DNA from: DAOUKH01 sp964291475 | Lineage (GTDB): Bacteria > Chloroflexota > Dehalococcoidia > SHYB01 | Reading direction: 5' to 3' | Length of the DNA stretch: 64,000 bases | Assembly (NCBI GenBank): GCA_964291475.2 | Contig: OZ220063.1 | Location: 1 to 64,000 of the forward strand | In this document: positions 1 through 10,516 of the stretch, piece by piece | Layout of the letters: each line of letters begins with the position of its first letter | How positions within the stretch are numbered: position 1 is the stretch's first letter | Position numbers and translations under genes: made by a program | Notes under the pieces: generated by a model | What the model was told of the DNA's origin: nothing | What the model saw: the letters and a program-made list of their open reading frames with translations, nothing else | Databases searched by the model: none

Positions 1-724
1 GAGATCGTCGAGCCTGAGCGCAACTCCCGCGACGACAAGATCGACGACCTCTGGAACCAGGCGTCCAGCCAGATCGACGCGCTGTCGCACATGCGCTACC
101 GCGAGTTCGGCTTCTACAACGGCCTGGAGAAGGAAGCCGTCGACGCCGGCGCGCTCGGCATCGACCGCTGGGCGGACCACGGCATCGTCGGGCGCGGCCT
201 CTTGCTCGACATGCCGCGCTACTTCGCGTCGCGAGGCGAGCCGTTCGACCCGTCGCGGGACACGGCGTGGAAGCCGGACGTGCTCGAAGCGGCGCTCGCA
301 GCCCAGGGCGTCGAGCCGGAGGAGGGCGACATGCTTCTCCTCCGTACCGGCTGGATGGCGCACTACTCTTTCCCTCTCCGCCGAGCAGCGGGCCGCGCTG
401 CCCCAGCACCTCGGCCCCGGCGGCCTGGAGAGTCCAGGGCTGAGCGCAGTCGAGGAGAGCGCCGCCTTCCTCTGGGACGCGGGATTCTCGCTGGTCGCCG
501 CCGACAATCCCGCCGTCGAGGACTCGCCCGGCAGCCCCGAGGCCGGCTTCCTCCACCGGCGGCTCATCCCGCTCCTCGGCATGGCCCTCGGCGAGCTGTG
601 GACCTTCGAGACGCTGGCCGACGACTGCGCGCGGGACGGCGTCTACGAGTGCATGGTCGTCGCCGTTCCGCTCAACCTGCCGCGGGGCGTGGGGTCGCCG
701 GCCAACGCCATCGCCATCAAGTAG
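1..724 (+). pseudogene. Cyclase-family metal-dependent hydrolase, 5' truncated by the window and frameshifted
   Basis: The reading frame is open from base 1 and shows the cyclase-family (PF04199, related to kynurenine formamidase) blocks SQIDALSHMRY, GFYNG, DHGIVGRGLLLD and LLRTGWM. Near base 373 the homology moves from frame 1 to frame 2 (AHYS, then LSAEQRAALPQHL) and then runs open to a TAG at 722-724, ending LPRGVGSPANAIAIK. One extra base, or two missing, in the CTCTTTCCCTCTCC tract explains this. The N-terminal metal-binding part lies outside the window. The frameshift may be a real inactivation or an assembly error, because both halves keep good coding quality. It is followed closely on the same strand by an LLM oxidoreductase, so the two may form one catabolic cluster. 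Confidence 0.8.
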
Positions 725-751
725 CCGGCGATGCAGCTAGAATCGCTGCCC

Positions 752-1789
752 ATGAAGATCGGCGTCACCTACGACATCCGGAACCCGCCCCAGTGGCGCG
801 TGCCCTACGACGCGCTCTACCACGACACGCTCGACCACATGGCGATGGTGGAGGACTGGGGATTCGACCAGGTCTGGATCCAGCAGCACCACTTCGAGGA
901 GTCGGCCTACGGCCCGTCGTTCGCCGCGTTCGTCGGCGCGCTTGCCATGCGGACCAAGCGGATACGGATCGGCTCCTCCATCAAGATCCTGCCGCTCTAC
1001 CACCCGCTGCTCGTGGCCGAGGAGATGGCCGTCCTCGACCAACTGCTCCGCGGTAGGCTCGACGTGGGCATTGGGATCGGGCACCGGCTGAAGGAGTTCG
1101 AGATCCTGGGCGTGCCGAAGAACCAGCGGCCGTCGCGCATGGAGGAAGGGATCGAGATCATGCGCCGGGCGTGGACCGAGGACCGGGTCAACTTCCACGG
1201 GCGGCGGTTCACGATCGACGACGCGGAGGTGCAGCCGAAGCCGATGCAGCAGCCGCTGCCCATCTGGGTGGCGACGCGCACACCGGCCGCGTCGGAGCGC
1301 GCGGCCCGGCTGGGGTGCAACCTCAAGCCGGGCAGCACCGATCCCGAGGTCTACCGCACCTACGCGCAAGGACTGAAGGCGCGGGGCGAACCGTTCGACG
1401 GCTACCGGGTGACCGTCAGCCTCTCGGCCATCGTCACCAAGGACGACCCCGACAAGGTGTGGGAGCGGCTGCGGCCGCACTACCAGTACCGGCGGGCCTT
1501 CTTCGACACGATCATCGCCGAGTTCGGCGACACGCCGCTGACCGGGATCCCGGCGGGCGAGATGACGACGTCGGCGACCAAGCCGGGGGTCTACGGCGAT
1601 GAGATGGTCGGCCCGCCGGACACGATTTTGCGCAACCTGGAAGAGCTCCGCGCCGGCTGGTCGTGGGACGGCTTGAAGCCGACGGACTTGATCATCCGGA
1701 CGCCGCCCCCCGGGGTGCCGCTGAAGGAGTTCGAGTCGTCGTTCGAGCTTTTCGTGCGGGAGATCATGCCTGTCGTTCGTGGGTGGTAG
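752..1789 (+). CDS. LLM class flavin-dependent oxidoreductase
   Basis: A 345-residue protein of the bacterial luciferase-like monooxygenase superfamily (TIM barrel using F420 or FMN). Visible signatures are MKIGVTY at the N terminus, EDWGFDQVWIQQHHF, the strand RIRIGSSIKILPLYHPLLVAEEMAVLDQL, the GRLDVGIGIGH segment and the QPLPIWVATRTPAA block. I start at 752 (MKIGV) because family members begin on that strand; an in-frame ATG at 731 would add seven residues, and neither start has a clear Shine-Dalgarno sequence. The substrate cannot be read from sequence. Such enzymes are greatly expanded in SAR202-type Chloroflexota, where roles in oxidising recalcitrant organics have been proposed. It lies 27 bases after the cyclase remnant. 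Confidence 0.9.
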   Translation: MKIGVTYDIRNPPQWRVPYDALYHDTLDHMAMVEDWGFDQVWIQQHHFEESAYGPSFAAFVGALAMRTKRIRIGSSIKILPLYHPLLVAEEMAVLDQLLRGRLDVGIGIGHRLKEFEILGVPKNQRPSRMEEGIEIMRRAWTEDRVNFHGRRFTIDDAEVQPKPMQQPLPIWVATRTPAASERAARLGCNLKPGSTDPEVYRTYAQGLKARGEPFDGYRVTVSLSAIVTKDDPDKVWERLRPHYQYRRAFFDTIIAEFGDTPLTGIPAGEMTTSATKPGVYGDEMVGPPDTILRNLEELRAGWSWDGLKPTDLIIRTPPPGVPLKEFESSFELFVREIMPVVRGW

Positions 1790-1794
1790 GGCTT

Positions 1795-1960
1795 CGATAG
1801 CCGGCGGTGGTTGGGAGGGGGCCCCTCCAGGGGGGAGAGGCCGGAGGGGACGGGCGCTTCGCGAAGCGCCCCTACAGGGGAGAAGAGGAGACCCCGCTCG
1901 CGGCGTCGCAGGTTACGCAAAACCTCTGGGCAACCACGAGGGTTGGGCCATGCAGGGCAA
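1795..1960. repeat. Intergenic palindromic repeat modules
   Basis: The spacer holds a perfect 20-base palindrome GGGCGCTTCGCGAAGCGCCC at 1852-1871, followed by CCTACAGGGGAGAAGAGG. A second inverted repeat (GGGCAACCACGAGGGTTGGGCC region, 1928-1949) and a TTACGCAAA motif at 1911-1922 follow. The same modules recur in spacers near 47.5, 51.8, 55.9, 56.2, 61.6 and 61.9 kb. No ORF here looks coding. Confidence 0.75.
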
Positions 1961-1993
1961 AACGAAGGGGCCGCACATGACGGCCCCTTCTCC
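1955..1993 (-). terminator. Rho-independent terminator of hsp20
   Basis: A perfect 10-bp stem (1964-1973 with 1981-1990) closes a 7-base loop. Read on the minus strand it is followed by a short GTTTTG tract, so it would end the hsp20 transcript, whose stop codon lies 24 bases upstream. The stem is symmetrical and could also act on the plus strand, where a T-run is missing. Confidence 0.7.
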
Positions 1994-2016
1994 GCGTCCG
2001 ATGCCGCTGCGGACGG

Positions 2017-2460
2017 CTAGGCGGCCTTCACCTCGATTGCCTTGGCCCGGGCCGCTTCGGGCTTGGGGATGGTGACGGTCAGGACGCCGTTCTCGCAGGA
2101 CGCGGTGATCGAATCGGGGTCGACGCCTTCGGGAAGGCGCAGGGCGCGGTGGAGGGAGCCGAAGCTCTTGCGGCGGTAGCCGTCGCCGCTCTCCTCGTCC
2201 GCCTTGGCCTCGCCCGAGATGGTGAGGGAGCGGCCCTCGAGCTCGACGTTGATGTCGTCGGGCGCGAGTCCCGGCACCGCGGCGCTCACCACGTAGGCGC
2301 CGTCGTTCTCGTCGATGTCGAAGCCGTACGACGGGAGGCGTCCGTGGAAGGACGCGGGGAGGTCCCCGAACCATGCCGGCGCGAAGGCGCGGTGGCGGAG
2401 GTACCGCCTCGGGACCGGGGATACGTGTCGGAACGGGCTCCATCGGATCAGGTTGCTCAT
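2017..2460 (-). CDS. Small heat shock protein, Hsp20/alpha-crystallin family
   Basis: A 147-residue holdase chaperone that binds unfolding proteins in the cytoplasm without ATP. The N terminus MSNLIRWSPFRH is typical. The alpha-crystallin domain runs from about residue 40 (YGFDIDENDGAYVVSAAVPGLAPDDINVELEGR) to the C terminus, with the family blocks GRSLTISGEAK, GSLHRALRLPEGVD and ENGVLTVTIPK. The start is set by the RBS GAGGAGG placed 6 bases upstream. A longer in-frame reading from 2535 would translate through the promoter and is rejected. The gene is divergent from a CbpA-type dnaJ, forming a small heat-shock locus. Confidence 0.95.
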   Translation of the reverse strand: MSNLIRWSPFRHVSPVPRRYLRHRAFAPAWFGDLPASFHGRLPSYGFDIDENDGAYVVSAAVPGLAPDDINVELEGRSLTISGEAKADEESGDGYRRKSFGSLHRALRLPEGVDPDSITASCENGVLTVTIPKPEAARAKAIEVKAA

Positions 2461-2516
2461 ACGAATCCTCCTCGTTGAAAATGGTTGGGGCTTCCGCCCC
2501 TGCTGACTTACTATGC

Positions 2517-2545
2517 AGTATACAGATTGATACATATCATGTCAA
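2517..2545 (-). promoter_or_regulatory. Sigma-70-type promoter of hsp20
   Basis: On the minus strand TTGACA (2540-2545) and TATACT (2517-2522) are separated by exactly 17 bases, a near-consensus housekeeping promoter. It lies in a strikingly AT-rich stretch (about 2505-2605) in otherwise GC-rich DNA. Predicted transcription starts about 50 bases before the hsp20 ATG. I saw no CIRCE or HAIR operator. Confidence 0.75.
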
Positions 2546-2574
2546 TTTATTGTGTGTCTATTCCATTATATTGC

Positions 2575-2604
2575 TTGATTATTAATACTGTAGCGAGATA
2601 TAAT
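2575..2604 (+). promoter_or_regulatory. Sigma-70-type promoter of the dnaJ-like gene
   Basis: TTGATT (2575-2580) and a perfect TATAAT (2599-2604) are spaced 18 bases apart. Transcription would start near 2611, just before the RBS AGGAG (2621-2625) and the ATG at 2634. It faces away from the hsp20 promoter across about 30 bases, so one regulator could control both. Confidence 0.75.
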
Positions 2605-2633
2605 ACCGGTGTAAGCTCTCAGGAGCAACGATC

Positions 2634-3536
2634 ATGCCGGAGCAAGACCTCTACACCGTGCTCGGCGTCCCCCGCGACGCCAGCCAAAAGGATATCAAGC
2701 AGGCCTTCCGCAAGCTGGCCCGCGAGCATCACCCCGACGTGAACCCGGGCGACGCGGCGTCGGAGCGCAAGTTCAAGCAGGTCAACGAGGCCTACGAGGT
2801 GCTCTCCGACGAGAAGAACCGGAAGGCTTATGACAAGTACGGCCGCGACTGGAAGCACGCCGAGGAGTTCGAGAAGGCTGGCGTCGGAGGCCGCGGCGGC
2901 GGCGGTGCGTGGCGCTGGGCCTCGGGAGACGGCCGCCGGGGCGGATTCGATGGATTCGGCGGCTTCGACGACGTGTTCGGCTCCATGTTCGGAGGCGGTC
3001 GGCTCGCCCGAATGCGGGGCCGCGATTTCGACCACCGCGTCGACGTCTCGCTGGAGGAGGCCTTCCACGGCTCGCAGCGGACGCTCACGCTGCGGGACGA
3101 GCAGGGGCGTCCTCGCCGCATCGAGGTGAAGATTCCCAAGGGGGTCAAGACGGACTCGCGGGTGCGCGTCGCCGGTGAGGGGCATCCCGGCATGGGTGGC
3201 GGGCCGAGCGGCGACCTCTACCTCGTGGTCAGGGTGCTGCCGCACGCCGGCTTCGAGCGGCGGGGCGACGACCTCCACACCAACATCCCGGTCGCGCTGA
3301 CCGGCGCCGTTCTAGGGACGGAGGTCGAGGTCCCCACGCTGTCGGGTAAAGTGGCCCTCAAGATTCCGCCCGAGACGCAGAACGGCAAGAGCTTCCGCCT
3401 GCGCGGCAAGGGGATGCCGCGCCTGAAGGGCGGCGGGGCGGGCGACCTCTATGCCAAGGTGGTTGTCCAACTGCCCGCCAATCTCTCCGAGCGGGAGCGG
3501 GCGCTGTTCCAAGAGCTCCAGGAGCTCCGCGGCTAG
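2634..3536 (+). CDS. CbpA-type DnaJ co-chaperone
   Basis: A 300-residue J-domain protein that stimulates DnaK ATPase. The J domain spans residues 5-70 with the invariant HPD at 33-35, followed by a glycine/phenylalanine-rich linker (about 80-125, including GGFDGFGGFDDVFGSMFGGG) and two C-terminal substrate-binding domains (DHRVDVSLEEAFHGSQRTL; VALTGAVLGTEVEVPTLSG). The four CxxCxGxG zinc motifs of canonical DnaJ are absent, which makes it CbpA/DnaJ2-like at its normal length. Its promoter and AGGAG RBS are well placed. clpC begins 44 bases downstream on the same strand and may be co-transcribed. Confidence 0.93.
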   Translation: MPEQDLYTVLGVPRDASQKDIKQAFRKLAREHHPDVNPGDAASERKFKQVNEAYEVLSDEKNRKAYDKYGRDWKHAEEFEKAGVGGRGGGGAWRWASGDGRRGGFDGFGGFDDVFGSMFGGGRLARMRGRDFDHRVDVSLEEAFHGSQRTLTLRDEQGRPRRIEVKIPKGVKTDSRVRVAGEGHPGMGGGPSGDLYLVVRVLPHAGFERRGDDLHTNIPVALTGAVLGTEVEVPTLSGKVALKIPPETQNGKSFRLRGKGMPRLKGGGAGDLYAKVVVQLPANLSERERALFQELQELRG

Positions 3537-3579
3537 ACTGGAGCGCGAGGCCCGCCGCCCGCCGGACGGGAGGAGGAAG

Positions 3580-5994
<2,415 letters not shown>

Positions 5995-6041
5995 GGTCCA
6001 GACCTGCCGGCCTCCGGGGCCGGCGGGCTTGGCGGCAGCGC

Positions 6042-6875
6042 ATGGACTTCCCACCGGACCGGTACGCGACCGTCGAAGGGCACCGCGTCCGGTATTGGAA
6101 TGAAGGCGCGGGGCCGGCCATCGTGCTCGTCCACGGGCTGGCGAACTCCGTGATCACCTGGCGGAAGAACGTCGAGGCGCTGAGCCGCAACTTCCGGGTC
6201 ATCGCTCTCGACCTCCCCGGCCACGGGCTCTCCGACATGCCCAAGGTCCGGTTCGGCCTTCCCGAGGGCGCAGCATTCGTCGCCTCATTCCTTGACGAGC
6301 TTGGGGTCGACCGCGCCCACCTCGTCGGCAACTCCATGGGCGGCGCCGTGGCCCTCGAGCTCGCGCTGGCGCGGCCGGAACGCGTGGCGTCCCTGACTCT
6401 CGCCGACAGCGCCGGCCTGGGGCGGGAGATCTCGCTTGTGCTCCGGTTGGGCTCCCTCCCGCTGCTCGGCGAGTACGGCCGGCGGCCCACGCTTAAGGGG
6501 GTCCGCAACCTCGTCCGCTGGCTGGTCCATGACCCTAACCTGGTGGACGAAGACGAGCTGCCCCTCCGTCTTTCGTACCTCAAACGAGAGGGGTCGGCGC
6601 AGGCGCTGCTCCGCTTCCTCCGCACCGGCGTCGGACTCTTCGGGCAGCGCCCCGGTACACGACGCGACGCGATGCTGACGTCGCTCTCAGTTCCCACGTT
6701 GATCGTCTGGGGCGCGCAGGACCCGCTGTTCCCCTTCCGGCAGGCAGAGGAGGCGGCCCGCGCCATACCCGGCACCGCGCTCCACGTCTTCGACGCCTGC
6801 GGCCACTGGCCCCAATACGAGCACCCCGGCGAGTTCAACCGGCTGCTTGGGGAGTTCGTGGAGTCCGTGGGTTAG
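6042..6875 (+). CDS. Alpha/beta-fold hydrolase
   Basis: A 277-residue cytoplasmic hydrolase. It shows the oxyanion-hole HGLANS motif near residue 31, the nucleophile elbow GNSMGG with Ser98, the acid-loop LIVWGAQDPLFPF near residue 225 and the catalytic-histidine segment ACGHWPQYEHP near 250, so the Ser-Asp-His triad is intact. A lid insertion lies between about residues 130 and 190. The substrate is not recognisable; similar proteins act on esters, epoxides or ring-cleavage products. No good Shine-Dalgarno precedes the ATG. It follows clpC by 47 bases but has no evident functional link to it. Confidence 0.88.
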   Translation: MDFPPDRYATVEGHRVRYWNEGAGPAIVLVHGLANSVITWRKNVEALSRNFRVIALDLPGHGLSDMPKVRFGLPEGAAFVASFLDELGVDRAHLVGNSMGGAVALELALARPERVASLTLADSAGLGREISLVLRLGSLPLLGEYGRRPTLKGVRNLVRWLVHDPNLVDEDELPLRLSYLKREGSAQALLRFLRTGVGLFGQRPGTRRDAMLTSLSVPTLIVWGAQDPLFPFRQAEEAARAIPGTALHVFDACGHWPQYEHPGEFNRLLGEFVESVG

Positions 6876-6916
6876 AGTCCAGCCGGCTTCGGGAGGTTGG
6901 CGCGCCCCGCCCGGCC

Positions 6917-7075
6917 CCCCGCCCTCGCCCCAACCCTCTCCCAGCGGGAGAGGGGGCGGACCGCCCCGCCCGGCCCTAACTCAGGGCCGAGTAGGAGCAG
7001 CGCCCTGCGGGCGCTCGCGCGCCTGACGGCGCGCGCCCTCTCTCAAATCTCCCCCAGAGGGGGAGAGGCAGGAGG
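6917..7075. repeat. Intergenic repeat island
   Basis: The 255-base spacer before the VTT gene contains a CCCTCTCCCAGCGGGAGAGGG hairpin near 6933-6954. It also holds a long composite (about 6992-7070) of GGAGCAGCGCCC, GCGGGCGCTCGCGCGC and CTCCCCCAGAGGGGGAG modules. The composite recurs almost identically at 17830-17906 and 56022-56099. Confidence 0.8.
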
Positions 7076-7130
7076 GGATGGGCAGCGTTCGCGGTTGCGT
7101 CCTTGTGGCGCGGCGGCTTAATCTGGATTC

Positions 7131-7775
7131 ATGGGCCCTGAGCCGATAGCCGGCGACTCTGCCGACGAAGTGGAAGCGGCGGCGCAGGACATCGCCGCGC
7201 CTGAAGAGGCGGCGCTGCCCCTTCCCTTCGACCCCAGCCACTTCCGCTGGATCATCCTCGGGCTCGTCATCGTCGTCGTCGCTGTCGCGCTCGTGTTCCG
7301 CAACGACCTTTCCGACGCCGAAGGCCTGGTGCAGCGGCTGGGCTATCCCGCCATCTTCACGCTGTCGCTCGTCGGCGCGGGGGGACTCGTCATCCCGCTG
7401 CCCAGCACGCTTGCCGTCTTCGTCGGGGGCGACCTGCTGAACCCCGTCTTCGTCGGCTTGCTCGCCGGGGTCGGCGAGGCCATGGGGGAGATCACCGGCT
7501 ACGCCTTGGGTTACAGCGGGAAGGGCGTCATCGACAAGCGCCGGCTCTATAATCGGTTTGAGCGTTGGGTCCGGAAGCGCGGGGGCTGGGTGATCTTCAT
7601 CGTGAGCGTCATCCCCAATCCCGTCTTCGACGTGCTGGGGATCGCGGCGGGCGCGCTCCGCTATCCGCTCCGCCGCTTCTTGCTCATCGCCTGGTCGGGC
7701 AAGACAATCAAGAACATCGGCATCGCCTACGCGGGCGCGCAGAGCGTCACCTGGATCAAGGACGTCTTCACCTAG
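7131..7775 (+). CDS. VTT (DedA/SNARE-associated) domain membrane protein
   Basis: A 214-residue inner-membrane protein. A soluble acidic N terminus of about 40 residues is followed by a transmembrane helix (WIILGLVIVVVAVALVF) and a VTT domain. Visible parts of that domain are a re-entrant segment (GGLVIPLPSTLAVFVGG), the EAMGEITGYALGY motif and the basic/aromatic block WVIFIVSVIPNPVFDVLGIAAGALRYPLRRF. DedA-like proteins are linked to lipid scrambling and membrane homeostasis; the exact role here is unknown. ispD starts 6 bases downstream, so the two are probably co-transcribed. The start ATG is the first of the frame and lies just after the repeat island. Confidence 0.85.
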   Translation: MGPEPIAGDSADEVEAAAQDIAAPEEAALPLPFDPSHFRWIILGLVIVVVAVALVFRNDLSDAEGLVQRLGYPAIFTLSLVGAGGLVIPLPSTLAVFVGGDLLNPVFVGLLAGVGEAMGEITGYALGYSGKGVIDKRRLYNRFERWVRKRGGWVIFIVSVIPNPVFDVLGIAAGALRYPLRRFLLIAWSGKTIKNIGIAYAGAQSVTWIKDVFT

Positions 7776-7780
7776 CGAGC

Positions 7781-8506
7781 ATGACGGCGCGAAACGAGCA
7801 ATATCCATCGCCGACGGCGGCGAACACCGGCGCGGTCATCGCCGCCGCCGGGTCGAGCAGCCGCATGGGCGGCGTCGACAAGATCTTCGCGCCGCTCGAA
7901 GGGTGCGCCGTGCTGGCGCACAGCGTGGCCGCCTTCGAGGCACACCCCCGCGTCGGGGCCGCCGTCGTCGTCCTGCACACCGACTCGGTCGAGCCAGGCC
8001 GCGACCTCGCCCGCGAGATGGGGTGGGGCAAGGTCGTTGCCGTCGTGCCGGGGGGCGAGCGGCGGCAGGACTCCGTGGCCGCCGGCCTCGACGCGCTGCC
8101 CGCCGAATGCCGGTGGGTACTGGTCCATGACGGCGCACGGCCGTGCGTCACCGGCGACGTCATCGACCGCGGCATCGACGCCGCTGCCGGGTGCGGGGCC
8201 GCAGTCGCCGCCGTGCCGGTGAAGGACACGATCAAGGTCGTCGACGCCGACGGCGCGGTCGTGGAGACGCCGGAGCGGGCCGCGCTCTGGGCCGTGCAGA
8301 CGCCGCAGGTCTTCCGCCTCGACCTGCTCCGCGCCGCCTACGACGCCGGCGACGCCGACGTGACCGACGACGCCGCGCTCGTCGAACGGCTGGGACACGC
8401 GGTCAAGGTCTTCCGTGGCTCCTACGACAACCTCAAGGTAACCACACCCGAAGATCTCGAGGTGGCGGGGGCGCTGCTCCGCCGCGCCGCGGAGGCCCGG
8501 GCATGA
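7781..8506 (+). CDS. ispD: 2-C-methyl-D-erythritol 4-phosphate cytidylyltransferase
   Basis: A 241-residue MEP-pathway enzyme transferring CMP from CTP to methylerythritol phosphate. It shows the nucleotide-binding loop AVIAAAGSSSRMGG with the downstream Lys of VDKIF, the GGERRQDSVAAGL block, LVHDGARPCV and the C-terminal VTDDAALVERLGHAVKVF...NLKVTTPEDL signature. An N-terminal extension of about 15 residues precedes the first strand. Its TGA overlaps the ATG of ispF (ATGA at 8503-8506), indicating translational coupling. ispD and ispF catalyse steps 3 and 5 of the pathway; ispE (step 4) is at 39 kb. Confidence 0.96.
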   Translation: MTARNEQYPSPTAANTGAVIAAAGSSSRMGGVDKIFAPLEGCAVLAHSVAAFEAHPRVGAAVVVLHTDSVEPGRDLAREMGWGKVVAVVPGGERRQDSVAAGLDALPAECRWVLVHDGARPCVTGDVIDRGIDAAAGCGAAVAAVPVKDTIKVVDADGAVVETPERAALWAVQTPQVFRLDLLRAAYDAGDADVTDDAALVERLGHAVKVFRGSYDNLKVTTPEDLEVAGALLRRAAEARA

Positions 8507-8982
8507 TCCGCGTCGGCCTGGGCTGGGACGCCCACCCGCTCGTCGCGGGCCGCCCGCTGACGCTCGCGGGCGTGGTCGTTCCCTCCGACCTCGGGCCCGA
8601 CGGGCACAGCGACGCCGACCCGCTCTCGCACGCCATCGTCGACGCGCTCCTCGGCGCCGCCGGTCTTGGCGACATCGGCCAACATTTCCCGCCGAGCGAC
8701 CCGCGGTACAAGGACGCGCCGAGCCTCACCTTCCTCGAACAGACGGCGGCCCTCCTCCAGGAGCATCGTTGGCGGGTGGGAAATGTCGATGCTACAATCC
8801 TTCTTCAGAGGCCCAAGCTGGCGGCCTACCTCCCCGAGATACGAGAACGGACGGCCGCGGCGCTCGGCGTCGATGCGTCCCGGATCAGCGTCAAGGCCAA
8901 GTCCTCCAACGGTCTGGGCTTCGAGGGGACGGGGGACGGCGTCTCGGCCCAGGCCGTCGCGCTGATCGAGTCCGACTCCTGA
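8503..8982 (+). CDS. ispF: 2-C-methyl-D-erythritol 2,4-cyclodiphosphate synthase
   Basis: A 159-residue zinc-dependent trimeric enzyme, the usual family length. Metal-binding residues are in GLGWDAHPL (Asp and His near residues 8-10) and the DGHSDADPLSHAIVDALLGAAGLGDIGQHFPPSDP block. The C-terminal KAKSSNGLGFEGTGDGVSAQAVALI segment forms the CMP-binding site. It overlaps ispD by 4 bases and its own TGA shares a base with the cysS ATG (TGATG at 8980-8984), so ispD-ispF-cysS form a tightly coupled operon. Confidence 0.96.
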   Translation: MIRVGLGWDAHPLVAGRPLTLAGVVVPSDLGPDGHSDADPLSHAIVDALLGAAGLGDIGQHFPPSDPRYKDAPSLTFLEQTAALLQEHRWRVGNVDATILLQRPKLAAYLPEIRERTAAALGVDASRISVKAKSSNGLGFEGTGDGVSAQAVALIESDS

Positions 8983-10511
8983 TGCAAGTCTTCAACACCC
9001 TCACGCGCGCCAAGAGCGACTTCGCGCCGTTCGACGGCGAGACGGTCCGCATGTACGTCTGCGGGATCACGCCCTATTCGCCGGCGCACGTCGGCCACGC
9101 GATGAGCTACATCATCTTCGACGTGGTGCGCCGCTACCTCGAATGGCGCGGCTTCGCCGTCAAGCACGTCCAGAACTTCACGGACATCGACGACAAGATC
9201 ATCGAGCGGGCCGCCCGGCTCGGCATCGACTCCGCCGAGCTCGCGGGCCGCCACATCGACGACTTCCATGCGGAGATGGCGGAGCTCAACATCCTGCCCG
9301 CCCACGTCTACCCCCGCGCCACCGAGGAGCTGCCCAAGATCATCGAGTTGATCGAAGGGCTCATCGCGTCGGGCTACGCCTACGCCGCGGGCGGCGACGT
9401 CTACTTCCGGGTGCGCCAAGACGACGACTACGGCGCGCTGAGTCACCGCACCCTCGAAGGGATGCTCGCGGGGGCGCGCGTCGAGCCCGGCGCGGGCAAG
9501 GAAGACCCCCTCGACTTCGCGCTCTGGAAGGGCGCCAAGGAGGGCGAGCCGGCCTGGCCGAGCCCCTGGGGCCCCGGACGGCCCGGCTGGCACATCGAGT
9601 GCAGCGCCATGTCGCTGCGCCACCTCGGCGAGACGATCGACATCCACGGCGGCGGGGCCGACCTCATCTTTCCCCACCACGAGAACGAGATCGCCCAGAC
9701 CGAGTCGTTCACCGGCAAGGTTCCCTTCGTCCGGTTCTGGATGCACAACGGTCTCCTCCAGCTTGGCGAGGAGAAGATGAGCAAGTCGCTGGGCAACCTG
9801 ATCACGGTGCGCGAGGCCCTCGACAACCATAACCCCGACGCCATCCGCCTCTTCGTCCTCAGCTCGTACTACCGCAGCCCGCTCAAATTCAGCGAGGAGA
9901 ACGTGTCCGCCGCCGGACGGGGCGCGCAGCGCCTCCGTCACGCCGCCTCGGCGACATCGAAGGCGGGGGGCAGCGGCGCGCTCGATGCGGCGGAGCACCG
10001 CGAGCGCTTCATGAACGCCATGGACGACGACTTCAACACGCCGCAAGCCGTCGCCGCTCTCTTCGACCTTGTCCGTGACATTAACCGCGCCGCCGAGGAA
10101 GGCCGCGACGTCGCCGGCGCCCAAGGCGCCCTGATCGAGCTGACCGGCGTCCTCGGCCTCACCCTGGAAACGCCCAAGCTCGACGCCGACACCGGGCCCG
10201 CCCTCGACCTCCTCGTCGAGACGCGCGCCGCCTTCCGCGGGGCCAAGCGGTTCGACCTCGCGGACATGGTCCGCGACCGGCTCACCGCCCTTGGGGTGAG
10301 TCTGGAGGACGGCCCCGACGGCACCCGCTGGACCGCCGAGGAGAAGATCGGCGACGCCGACCCGCTTCTCGACCTGCTGGTGGAGGCGCGGAACGCGGCG
10401 CGGGAGGCCAAGGAGTTCGGCGTCGCCGACACCATCCGCGACCGGCTCGACGGGCTCGGCGTGCTCCTGGAAGACGGCCCCGACGGCACCCGTCGCCGGC
10501 CCAAGTCCTAG
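8982..10511 (+). CDS. cysS: Cysteinyl-tRNA synthetase with a duplicated C-terminal helical module
   Basis: A 509-residue class I synthetase charging tRNA-Cys. Zinc ligands include Cys27 (MYVCGITPY) and the Cys of WHIECSAMS, with the HHENE block. The HIGH motif is HVGHA and the KMSKS motif is intact (EEKMSKSLGNL). The usual length is about 460-480 residues. The excess comes from a tandem duplication of the last helical segment: bases 10194-10331 and 10359-10496 each encode a 46-residue unit ending EDGPDGTR, identical at about 31 of 46 positions. It is translated in overlap with ispF. An N-terminally longer reading from 8769 runs through ispF and is a shadow. Confidence 0.95.
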   Translation: MQVFNTLTRAKSDFAPFDGETVRMYVCGITPYSPAHVGHAMSYIIFDVVRRYLEWRGFAVKHVQNFTDIDDKIIERAARLGIDSAELAGRHIDDFHAEMAELNILPAHVYPRATEELPKIIELIEGLIASGYAYAAGGDVYFRVRQDDDYGALSHRTLEGMLAGARVEPGAGKEDPLDFALWKGAKEGEPAWPSPWGPGRPGWHIECSAMSLRHLGETIDIHGGGADLIFPHHENEIAQTESFTGKVPFVRFWMHNGLLQLGEEKMSKSLGNLITVREALDNHNPDAIRLFVLSSYYRSPLKFSEENVSAAGRGAQRLRHAASATSKAGGSGALDAAEHRERFMNAMDDDFNTPQAVAALFDLVRDINRAAEEGRDVAGAQGALIELTGVLGLTLETPKLDADTGPALDLLVETRAAFRGAKRFDLADMVRDRLTALGVSLEDGPDGTRWTAEEKIGDADPLLDLLVEARNAAREAKEFGVADTIRDRLDGLGVLLEDGPDGTRRRPKS

Positions 10512-10516
10512 CGCCG

